NCBI GenBank assembly: GCA_964517145.1
Contig: CAZFBN010000007.1
Span: 6,291 to 70,290, forward strand
Length of the DNA: 64,000 nt
DNA from: JADJNW01 sp964517145
GTDB taxonomy: Bacteria > Bacteroidota > Bacteroidia > Chitinophagales > Saprospiraceae
Reading direction: 5' to 3'
Shown: piece by piece, positions 26,462 through 33,614 of the stretch
Layout: each line of letters begins with the position of its first letter
How positions within the stretch are numbered: the first letter of the stretch is position 1
Notes under the pieces: generated by a model
What the model was told of the DNA's origin: nothing
Databases searched by the model: none
What the model saw: only the letters and a program-made list of their open reading frames with translations
Translations under genes and position numbers: made by a program

Positions 26462-27325
26462 ATGGCAAAAAAGTTAGTTCGGTTCGACTGGGCAATGAAG
26501 CGGCTGCTCCGCAATAAAGCCAACTTCGACATCTTAGAAGGCTTCCTTTCCGAATTGCTTCATGAGGATTTTAGAATAAAACAAATCCTTGAAAGCGAGG
26601 GAAATAAAGACACCGAAGACGACAAGTTCAACCGGGTAGATATCCTAGTGGAAAATAAAGAAGGCGAATTGGTCATCGTAGAAATCCAGAATACTCGTGA
26701 AGCCGATTATTTCCAGAGGATGCTTTACGGCACTGCCAAGGTCATTGTCGAACATATAGCCGAGGGACAGCCGTATTCCAAAGTCAAAAAGGTTTACTCC
26801 GTGAACATTGTGTACTTCGACCTTGGTCAGGGAGATGACTATGTATATCACGGAACGACTACCTTCATTGGCATCCACAGCAACCACGAACTCGAACTGT
26901 CCGAAAAACAGAAAGAACTTTTCAAAAAAACATCGGTATCAGACTTATATCCAGAGTATTATGTGATAAAAACAAACCGGTTCAATGAAGTCGCCAAAGA
27001 CACGCTGGACGAGTGGATATACTTCCTTAAAACGGCGGAAATCAAAGATGAATTCACGGCAAAAGGTTTGAAGTCTGCCAGCCAGAAACTTGATATCATG
27101 AAATTAGAACCTGCTGACCGCAAAGAGTATGACCGATATATGGAGGCTCAGCGGAGTGACGCGAGTTTTGTGGAGACTGTGAAATTAGAAATATCAAGCG
27201 CAATACGCGAAGTGGCTGAAAATGCACTGATTGAAGGAGCATCCGTCGAATTTGTTGCCAAAATCACTAGATTGACTGTTGAAGATGTTAAACGTATTGC
27301 TGAAAGGCTTGGCTCGAATAAATAA
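26462..27325 (+). CDS. Rpn/PD-(D/E)XK family transposase-like nuclease
   Basis: A 287-residue protein of the Rpn (recombination-promoting nuclease, 'putative transposase' YhgA-like / PDDEXK_2) family. The N-terminus FDWAMKRLLRNKANFDILEGF and the nuclease core NRVDILVENKEGELVIVEIQ with D...ExQ-type acidic residues (about 60-78) are diagnostic. The C-terminus holds a helical region ending in an HTH-like LTVEDVKRIAERL. E. coli relatives cut DNA and raise RecA-independent recombination; some act in defence. It has its own promoter and ends just before GCCCAAC at 27329. Confidence 0.88.
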   Translation: MAKKLVRFDWAMKRLLRNKANFDILEGFLSELLHEDFRIKQILESEGNKDTEDDKFNRVDILVENKEGELVIVEIQNTREADYFQRMLYGTAKVIVEHIAEGQPYSKVKKVYSVNIVYFDLGQGDDYVYHGTTTFIGIHSNHELELSEKQKELFKKTSVSDLYPEYYVIKTNRFNEVAKDTLDEWIYFLKTAEIKDEFTAKGLKSASQKLDIMKLEPADRKEYDRYMEAQRSDASFVETVKLEISSAIREVAENALIEGASVEFVAKITRLTVEDVKRIAERLGSNK

Positions 27326-27337
27326 ATCGCCCAACAT

Positions 27338-27449
27338 ATAACAGCCGACAATGCAAGCAGTTATGATAACTTTGGACAGAAATATAAAAATTAACTTTGG
27401 TGCGGAAATGAAACGTAAGTATTTCACACTCTTGCACTTCGGCTGTTAT
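27338..27449. repeat. imperfect inverted repeat after the Rpn gene
   Basis: ATAACAGCCGA at 27338-27348 pairs with TCGGCTGTTAT at 27439-27449, and GCAAG at 27353-27357 with CTTGC at 27431-27435, with a small bulge between. It directly follows GCCCAAC (27329-27335), a perfect RYYYAAC box. The right side lacks the matching GTTRRRY box. It may be a decayed attC-type end or a large hairpin. Confidence 0.5.
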
Positions 27450-27504
27450 TTTTTGCAGACAATCAAAAAACAAAAAACACGCCCACCAAGAACTCAAAAT
27501 TGGT

Positions 27505-27512
27505 TATCTTTG
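27505..27512 (+). promoter_or_regulatory. TAnnTTTG element for the broken Rpn gene
   Basis: TATCTTTG fits the Bacteroidota -7 consensus and lies 34 bases before the ATG at 27547, so the broken gene still has its promoter. Confidence 0.4.
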
Positions 27513-27546
27513 TAGTAATAAAGAAGGAGATTTCAACCAATTGAAT

Positions 27547-27644
27547 ATGAGTGCTTTAAAAGATAAATACATCAATCCGTTGACGGATTTTGGTTTAAAA
27601 AGCTGTTTGGTACCGAACCAAATAAAATTTTATTGATTGATTTC
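27547..27644 (+). pseudogene. truncated and frameshifted Rpn-family transposase
   Basis: The frame starts MSALKDKYINPLTDFG, then loses one base in a T/A run near 27595. Restoring it gives FKKLFGTEPNKILLIDF, the typical start of a second Rpn/PD-(D/E)XK family subtype (TIGR01784-like). Homology stops at about 27644, where unrelated repeat-like sequence begins. The remaining ~250 codons of a normal gene are missing. It is a different subtype from the intact copy upstream, not a duplicate of it. Confidence 0.75.
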
Positions 27645-27713
27645 ACTGAGTCTGCCAAAACATCTTTGGTTTTCTGCAAAAACATCCGAGTAAATCCACG
27701 AGAAGTAAAAATC

Positions 27714-27750
27714 CTACGTTTACGAAACTTTAAAAGTTTCGTAAACGTAG
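27714..27750. repeat. perfect 18-bp hairpin (REP-like)
   Basis: CTACGTTTACGAAACTTT (27714-27731) and its exact complement (27733-27750) are separated by a single A. It lies inside the sequence that replaces the rest of the broken Rpn gene. The palindrome resembles mobile intergenic hairpins of Bacteroidota; no T-run follows, so termination is a weaker explanation. Confidence 0.7.
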
Positions 27751-27830
27751 AAATTAAAAAAGGGCAGTTAAATACTGCGCAGTTGAATTGCCTAATGGAA
27801 ACCGATTTAATCAATTAAAAGCATATAGAG

Positions 27831-28157
27831 ATGGCATCTGATCAAAAATTTGTGGATTATGTGTTGGATCAAATCGAACATGTGAGCGTCATTAGCGCTA
27901 AGAAAATGTTTGGAGAGTATGCGATCTACGCGGATGGGAAAATGTTCGGCTCGATCTGTGATAATCAGTTGTTTATCAAGCCTACCGAGGGCGGACGTGC
28001 GTTTATAGGCGAGGTGGTGGAAGCAGCGCCTTATGAAGGTGCCAAATTGAATTTTTTGATAAGCGATAAATTGGAAGATCGGGCATGGTTGAGCGAATTG
28101 GTGCGCATTACGGTAGCGGAATTACCCATGCCAAAACCAAAAAAGAGGCGGTCATAA
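27831..28157 (+). CDS. TfoX/Sxy N-terminal domain protein
   Basis: A 108-residue single-domain protein: DYVLDQIEHVSVISAKKMFGEYAIY (split across the first helix and strand), DGKMFGSICDNQLFIKPTEGG, and the AAPYEGAKLNFLISDKLEDR region match the TfoX N-terminal domain. In gamma-proteobacteria TfoX/Sxy promotes competence gene expression, but short stand-alone versions like this one are widespread and of unknown role. The C-terminus is basic (PKPKKRRS). Confidence 0.85.
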   Translation: MASDQKFVDYVLDQIEHVSVISAKKMFGEYAIYADGKMFGSICDNQLFIKPTEGGRAFIGEVVEAAPYEGAKLNFLISDKLEDRAWLSELVRITVAELPMPKPKKRRS

Positions 28158-28237
28158 AGGCATTGAATGTAAATGATTTACCATCTTGTTGAAATTTGGC
28201 AAATCTGTAAGATAACAAACAAGCCAAAGGGTATAAT

Positions 28238-28816
28238 ATGGATCATAATAAAAAAGTATTGACACCCGGACAACAAGCAACCCTCCTTCAAACATTAAAA
28301 GCGCGTTTTGAAAAAAATAATAGCCGACATGAAGGGCTGAAATGGGCGGATGTGCAAGCAAAGCTGGAGGTTTCTGATCATTATCGGAATGAAAAATTGT
28401 GGTCGCTCTACCTGATGGAAGAAACTGGCGGCGAACCCGATGTAGTTGCTTATGATAAAGCTACGAATGAATACATTTTTTATGATTGTGCAACGGAAAG
28501 CCCGAAAGGTCGCCGAAGTCTTTGTTATGATCGCGCCGCCTGGGAGTCGAGAAAAGAGCACAAACCAGTAGATAGCGCCGTGGAAATGGCAACTGCAATG
28601 GGCATTGAGCTTTTAACGGAGGAAGCCTATCGAGCGTTGCAGCAACTTGGAAAGTTTGATTTGAAGACATCGAGTTGGGTGGTAACACCTGCGGCAATCA
28701 GAAAACTTGGTGGTGCCATTTTTTGTGATTGTCGCTACGATCATGTTTTTACATATCATAATGGCGCTGAATCTTATTATGGTGCCAGAGGATTTCGGGG
28801 TTCGCTGCGGGTTTAA
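28238..28816 (+). CDS. DUF4256 protein
   Basis: A 192-residue cytoplasmic protein matching DUF4256: LQTLKARFEKNNSRHEGLKW, LWSLYLMEETGGEPDVV, FYDCATESPKGRRSLCYDR, MGIELLTEEAYRALQQLG, and the C-terminal GAIFCDCRYDHVFTYHNGA. Several Cys and His residues are conserved in the family, but no activity is established. It follows the TfoX-like gene by 80 bases on the same strand; the pair may be co-transcribed. Confidence 0.88.
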   Translation: MDHNKKVLTPGQQATLLQTLKARFEKNNSRHEGLKWADVQAKLEVSDHYRNEKLWSLYLMEETGGEPDVVAYDKATNEYIFYDCATESPKGRRSLCYDRAAWESRKEHKPVDSAVEMATAMGIELLTEEAYRALQQLGKFDLKTSSWVVTPAAIRKLGGAIFCDCRYDHVFTYHNGAESYYGARGFRGSLRV

Positions 28817-29099
28817 TGTTCCATTTGAAAAGTGATCTGGCGAGTGGTGAGCGATGATCTACATTTGTAATCAATCTATTGTAAGAAAACGAATACTTCT
28901 TTATGTTGATATTGAATATTTTGAGTCATCCTGCTTTTCTATTTATCGGCTAGCACGCTTTGCTAAAAAGCAAATTCGTACCCAATGATGAATTTGAAGA
29001 ATAAATTATTCCTATCTTTACAGAGCCTGGTTTAATGAAATTTCATTTAAAACATTCCTTTTCTGAAGTCTTCATTTTGATTTCTCAAAAAAGCTTAAA

Positions 29100-29954
29100 A
29101 TGAAACATTTCCTGAGCTGCATCTTTACCTTGCTGGTGCTCCAGAGCATGGCACAAGTCAGTTACCAACGGTATTTGGACGCAAGTGTGCGCTGGACGTA
29201 TGAATTCTCCGTGGGAGGGCTGGGCTTTTCTTATCATCAATTTACAGAATACACGGTGCAAGGCGATACGCTCATTGGTTCTACCTGGTACTGGAATGTG
29301 TGGGCGCGCACTCGTTCTACGTCCAATGGTGTGCTGCATCAAAGTTATGGTCCGATTTTTGGGCTTCGGGAAACGCCGGATAAGAAATTCTATCAATATC
29401 CGTACAATGATACAACGGAATTGTTGATGAATGATTTTAATCTGAAACTTGGAGATACGCTGCAACATGATGTATATGGGACTTTTCGGGTGGATCATAT
29501 TGATACCATTCAGTTTGGAAATGAAAAACGCTTGTTCTTTAGGTCTATGTTTCCTTGCGGGGTGGTCGAAGGCATTGGATTTATTGCAAGAAACGGAAGT
29601 TTTAATGATCGCATGATTTGTTTTCAAAATCAGCAAGGGCTTTATGGGGGAAGCCTCGAAAGTTGCGGGTTTACGGCAACGACCGCTGCCAAAGAAGCAG
29701 TTGATGGATTAGAACTTCAAGCTTACCCAAATCCGGCGAAAGCTGCTATTACAATTGAAATTCCACAAATTTTACAAACACCACTCTATTTTCGTTGGTA
29801 TCATATTGCAGGAGCTTTGCATAGTGAGGGTGTGTTGAATGTTATTGAACCTAAAATTACACTTTCGCTCCAACAACATGCGCCAGGTTTTTACATTTTA
29901 TTGATAGGCGATAAAACAAAATGGATGCCAGTGCGGGTCGTGGTAAGTCCTTGA
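29100..29954 (+). CDS. secreted protein with T9SS type A sorting domain
   Basis: A 284-residue exported protein: signal peptide (about 1-18, cut after QSMAQ), a ~180-residue body of unknown function (GDTLIGSTWYWNVW, GDTLQHDVYGTFRVDHIDT, GVVEGIGFIARNG), and a type A sorting domain from about residue 205 (LQAYPNPAKAAITIEIP ... GFYILLIGDKTKW). The body layout is that of short Bacteroidota surface proteins with no known ligand. The domain predicts export by the type IX secretion system. Confidence 0.85.
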   Translation: MKHFLSCIFTLLVLQSMAQVSYQRYLDASVRWTYEFSVGGLGFSYHQFTEYTVQGDTLIGSTWYWNVWARTRSTSNGVLHQSYGPIFGLRETPDKKFYQYPYNDTTELLMNDFNLKLGDTLQHDVYGTFRVDHIDTIQFGNEKRLFFRSMFPCGVVEGIGFIARNGSFNDRMICFQNQQGLYGGSLESCGFTATTAAKEAVDGLELQAYPNPAKAAITIEIPQILQTPLYFRWYHIAGALHSEGVLNVIEPKITLSLQQHAPGFYILLIGDKTKWMPVRVVVSP

Positions 29955-30144
29955 TTGACAATGTATAAGTTAGTAGTAAGCAGCGTTTCGGGAGAAAGAT
30001 TTACTAAATTTTAAAAATCAGTAAATTTGCAATATGTTATTCAACAGCATTGTCGGCATCACCTGCGGCAAAAAGCGCGGATCGATGCTTTTTTGAAGTT
30101 GCAGCATGTATAAAACCATTTTAAGTTTGTCCACAACAGATTAA

Positions 30145-31197
30145 ATGAGGTTATTAATTCAAATACTTTGTCTTTTACTCCTATTTTCTTGTTCTTACAA
30201 AATATCAAAAGAGCAAGTAAGAATGGTACGAGATATAAATGAAGCCATTCGACAACTGGTTCATTCAGGTTCTCATTCGACTTTTAATGGTAGTGTTTTG
30301 GTCGCTAAAAATGGAAAAATTATTGCAGCACAGAGCCGCGGTTTTATTGATATAGAGCGTACTGCGCTGATTACTAGTGAATCAAGATTTAATATTGGAT
30401 CAGCTGCAAAGGAAATTCCAGGAATAGCAATTTTAGATTTAGTAAATGAAGGCAAATTAAGCTACCAAGACAATTTGAGGCTGTATTTGGAGGATTTACC
30501 CGCCTGGTCAATGAAGGTTACCATTAAAGACTTATTATTTTATGAAAGCGGATTGCCTGACATGAATCTGTTGACCGCAAATTCAGATGAAAATGCAATA
30601 AAGGAGATTAAAAAAATGGACTCTCTTATGTTTGAACCAAGATCAAACTACCTCTATAGTAATTGGAATAACTTTTTACAAGCGCAGATCGTTGAAAAGG
30701 TTGTTGGTTCTGATTTTCAGTCTTATATAAAAAGAAAATATTTTGATCGGCTAAAAATGTCAGGAGCTGTATATACAAGCAATCCGCCTAAAATAACTAA
30801 AAATATTACAAAGTCATATAATAGACTAAATGGCGATGATGCTTCAAATAATCCAGTTTTTAAACACTTTGAATTATGTTTTGGACCACTCTATAAGAGA
30901 CCTGTAGATTTATTAAAATGGGTGGAGTATGTACAGGCAAAATACAAGAAAGGGGGAGTTGGCGTCGAAGAATTTTTTACCAAAACCACCATACAAAAAC
31001 AGGGACCTTTAGGAATTATTGAAAGAGATGCAAAGAGAATAACAGCACATAAGCATGGAGGAATCGCCTACTCTTTTGAAACACTGATTTACAGAAATTA
31101 TAGCGATGGCATTTCAATCATTCTTATGACTAATAGTTTGAGACCGCAGGAACTAGACAGCCTAAGGGATCATATTCTTGAAATCATCAAAAATTGA
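30145..31197 (+). CDS. beta-lactamase-family serine hydrolase lipoprotein
   Basis: A 350-residue exported protein with lipobox LLFSC (Cys16). Catalytic motifs of the class C beta-lactamase / DD-peptidase family: SAAK at 86-89 (nucleophile Ser86, Lys89), YSN at 171-173, and HKHGG near residue 306 in place of the KTG box. Flanking signatures are RFNIGSAAKE and LLFYESGLPD. Substrate may be a peptide, ester or D-amino-acid compound; drug resistance should not be assumed. It is convergent with the next gene, separated by 24 bases. Confidence 0.87.
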   Translation: MRLLIQILCLLLLFSCSYKISKEQVRMVRDINEAIRQLVHSGSHSTFNGSVLVAKNGKIIAAQSRGFIDIERTALITSESRFNIGSAAKEIPGIAILDLVNEGKLSYQDNLRLYLEDLPAWSMKVTIKDLLFYESGLPDMNLLTANSDENAIKEIKKMDSLMFEPRSNYLYSNWNNFLQAQIVEKVVGSDFQSYIKRKYFDRLKMSGAVYTSNPPKITKNITKSYNRLNGDDASNNPVFKHFELCFGPLYKRPVDLLKWVEYVQAKYKKGGVGVEEFFTKTTIQKQGPLGIIERDAKRITAHKHGGIAYSFETLIYRNYSDGISIILMTNSLRPQELDSLRDHILEIIKN

Positions 31198-31221
31198 TTA
31201 AAACCTTCGCAGATTATTATC

Positions 31222-31998
31222 TCATTCTTTTATCCGCAAGCTTATCACCTCACGTTTTTCGCGGTGCATGCCCCACAGCACGCCCTTCTGGTAGCGATCC
31301 CACGCCAAACCCTGCCCTTGAAATGGCACAGGAATGGTTTTTAGCAACTCTATTTCGTAACCCATTTTGGGAATTTGGCATACGTACACTTCCTCGTGGT
31401 GGTGCGGGCTGAGGTACAATTTGCCATCTTCGGTGAAGCTGCCGCCGGAAATACTTTCAGGACGTAGGCGATCAACGAGTTGTTTTGGTAAAATCCAGCC
31501 TCCTTTTTGACGAAATTCGCTATCCATTTGAATCAGAGCCGAATACGCCACGCCTTTATCGCGCTCTTGTGCATAATTTTCATAATGCACAAACATCAGG
31601 TACCAATCGCCCTTCCAGCGGTCAATCCAGGTAAACGAACCGACAAAAATGCCAAAGCTATGAGAACCAATGTGTTCCAGCGTTTCGGGGTCAAAAATTT
31701 CGAGCGAGCTAGCCATCGGCGTTTCCGGAAAATTGCTATTGGCGCATAATAACTTGCCGTCTATTATGATACCGCCATTTAGATGTTTGAATGGATATTT
31801 TTGTTCTAACACCACCGAGCCGTCCGACTTTTTGTGTTTGACAATGCGAGAATTACTAATGGCATAAAAATAGAGGCTATCTACAGCGACGGCTTGCGTA
31901 GCATTAGGCGCGGAGAAGCGGGAAAGTTCGGTGGCTTTTTGGGCAAAGGTAGTTTGAAAAATAAATGCAATGAATATTAATTGTATAATCATTTTCAT
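31222..31998 (-). CDS. secreted hypothetical protein, beta-propeller-like
   Basis: A 258-residue protein with a signal peptide (about 1-19, ending TTFAQ). The mature part has repeated strand-turn segments such as VAVDSLYFYAISNSRIVKH, HLNGGIIIDGKLLCANSN and GSFTEDGKLYLSPHHHEEVYV, suggesting a six-bladed propeller. HHHEE may bind metal. I recognise no named family; a quinoprotein- or gluconolactonase-like fold is possible. It is the likely downstream partner of nothing obvious: the next reverse gene starts 1.4 kb away. Confidence 0.65.
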   Translation of the reverse strand: MKMIIQLIFIAFIFQTTFAQKATELSRFSAPNATQAVAVDSLYFYAISNSRIVKHKKSDGSVVLEQKYPFKHLNGGIIIDGKLLCANSNFPETPMASSLEIFDPETLEHIGSHSFGIFVGSFTWIDRWKGDWYLMFVHYENYAQERDKGVAYSALIQMDSEFRQKGGWILPKQLVDRLRPESISGGSFTEDGKLYLSPHHHEEVYVCQIPKMGYEIELLKTIPVPFQGQGLAWDRYQKGVLWGMHREKREVISLRIKE

Positions 31999-32097
31999 AA
32001 AATATTTTTTTAATAAATATATTCTTGTTTCTTGAACCGCAAAATATTAAATTTAAAAGAAAAACATTTCTAGCACTTTACTTTTTCGGTTTGTTAA

Positions 32098-32137
32098 CAA
32101 CCTAAAGGTTGCTGGACGAAAAACAGCGTAAACGCTG
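32098..32137. repeat. two small palindromes after the YdcF-like gene
   Basis: CAACCTAAAGGTTG (32098-32111) and CAGCGTAAACGCTG (32124-32137) are two short hairpins separated by 12 bases, both with an AA-type loop, lying immediately 3' of the YdcF-like gene. They may act as a terminator for that gene but look like a mobile intergenic repeat. Confidence 0.6.
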
Positions 32138-32139
32138 CA

Positions 32140-33408
32140 CTACGGGTCGAGTGGATCGAGCGGATCAGCGTGTAACGATGTAATAACTGGTTTGAATTCC
32201 ACATCATGGCTTGATATTTTACTAAATAATTCATACGGCAAATATCCTAACTCCATCATGTTTCGCTCTTTAAATCGCCATGCGGAGTTTGTGATGTAAA
32301 TAATCTGGTCATACGTGCTGGTGCAAAGCGACATTTTATCGGTGGGGATACCATAGCGGTACATGAGGCGCGCAGCGTTGCGAAAATTAGTGGTCGTGTG
32401 GCGCGCGTGCGGCTCAATGATGATGGCGCGTTCCGGCACGCCGTATTGCTCCATCAAAGCTTTTTTCATTTCGGTGGCTTCCGCGAATGGCGTTTGGAAA
32501 GGATGCACATAGCCACCGGACAAAATAATGAGCGGTGCCATGCCTTTATGAAATCGCTCGGCGACGAGCTTTACACGAAATTTACCCATCGAACTTAATG
32601 GAATGTCCTCAATATCAGGTCCATGCCCCGGCTGCATAATGATTGCGTAAGGATATTTACTCCAATCAATCGTAGGAATGTAATCCAGCGCTTTTTTATT
32701 TTCTAAATATTCCATCGGTTCGTGGCGGGCGGCTTCGTCGCGGTTGTTCATATCCAATAAAGTCATCACGTAAGCCAGCGAAGGTTGAAAAAATAGTGTC
32801 CAATCATTTATATCTTCTACTAAATAATGCCCCATTGTCATTAAATAACGTTTGTACATCAAGCTATTTGCGTCATAACTTACGGAATCAATATTCGGAT
32901 AGCGACCTCTTTTACCAAAAGCATACGAATTTATTATAAATTGAAATCCGCTGCAGGCTTCATTCCACGCGGCTTCGAGCATTTCCACATCACTTTTTGC
33001 AGCATATTTTATAAACATGCCCGAAGGACGCACATGATTTTGTACTAAATCTTGAATGTTTTTATCTTTTTTACATAATTCGGCGAGGCGCTTGCCAATT
33101 TTTTGTTGCTCGTCGGAAGTCAGTGCATACGCATTGAGCCAGCAAGTAACGGTGGTGTCGCACTTGGTCAGGCTTTCCTGAATACGTGATTTTTGTGCTT
33201 TTAAAATGCTTTGTAAGATTTCGTCTTTTTCAATCGTGATTTTGGCGGTAAGGACTTTTTCTAATAAAGTAAATAGGTAGAAATTTTTGTCTTGAATGTA
33301 AGATTGGCTGTGTAATAGTTTATAAGTGGGATCGAAGTTATTATTTTGAGCGTTTAATAAAATGCTCGTAAAAATGAATAACAATATGAAGTAAATTTTA
33401 TTTTTCAT
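32140..33408 (-). CDS. YdcF/SanA/ElyC-family (DUF218) protein
   Basis: A 422-residue exported protein: signal peptide (about 1-20, ILLNAQ), a helical N-terminal half of unknown type, and a DUF218 domain in the C-terminal half: YAIIMQPGHGPDIE, PLIILSGGYVHPFQTPFAEA, GVPERAIIIEPHARHTTTNFRNA. DUF218 proteins (ElyC, SanA, YdcF) affect envelope polysaccharide and lipid carriers in E. coli; SAM binding is known for YdcF. The last residues ADPLDPLDP come from tandem GATCCGCTC-type words that look like read-through into an intergenic repeat. Confidence 0.82.
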   Translation of the reverse strand: MKNKIYFILLFIFTSILLNAQNNNFDPTYKLLHSQSYIQDKNFYLFTLLEKVLTAKITIEKDEILQSILKAQKSRIQESLTKCDTTVTCWLNAYALTSDEQQKIGKRLAELCKKDKNIQDLVQNHVRPSGMFIKYAAKSDVEMLEAAWNEACSGFQFIINSYAFGKRGRYPNIDSVSYDANSLMYKRYLMTMGHYLVEDINDWTLFFQPSLAYVMTLLDMNNRDEAARHEPMEYLENKKALDYIPTIDWSKYPYAIIMQPGHGPDIEDIPLSSMGKFRVKLVAERFHKGMAPLIILSGGYVHPFQTPFAEATEMKKALMEQYGVPERAIIIEPHARHTTTNFRNAARLMYRYGIPTDKMSLCTSTYDQIIYITNSAWRFKERNMMELGYLPYELFSKISSHDVEFKPVITSLHADPLDPLDP

Positions 33409-33460
33409 TGTTTCTAAGTTTTATTTTTTATTATTTGGCTGCTTCCTCTTTCTATCTCTT

Positions 33461-33546
33461 CTTACTTTTTTCATTGCCAAAAAAGTAAGCAAAAAGGCTA
33501 GGCAACTCAAATCCCTCCGGGTGATTTGCCAGGCAGCCGCCACGCC
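33461..33546 (-). repeat. dispersed double-hairpin repeat, copy 2
   Basis: Reverse-strand copy of the element at 20202-20292. The shared 15-mer is at 33532-33546. Hairpin A here uses CAAATC (33508-33513) with GATTTG (33523-33528), with GGCAA/TTGCC flanks offering a second register. Hairpin B is CTTACTTTTTT (33461-33471) with AAAAAAGTAAG (33479-33489), 11 perfect pairs and again a 7-base loop. Stem bases differ from copy 1 on both sides. Confidence 0.8.
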
Positions 33547-33614
33547 GAGTATTTCAAAAGAAAATATTACTATAGGAGTAAATAATTTTTCAAAATCGTG
33601 ATGTTGACTTTTGA

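Larger units (their letters stand above)
27326..27830. other. gene-poor segment with inverted repeats and a broken Rpn gene
   Basis: 505 bases. Left part: GCCCAAC (27329-27335) and an imperfect inverted repeat of about 20 bases per arm. Middle: start of a second Rpn-type gene that breaks off. Right part: a perfect 18-bp palindromic hairpin. No intact gene is credible here. Confidence 0.6.

Noticed and set aside
27633..27818. 61-codon forward frame after the broken Rpn gene
   Set aside because: It runs through the 18-bp palindrome and has no protein signature; better explained as repeat sequence that happens to be open.
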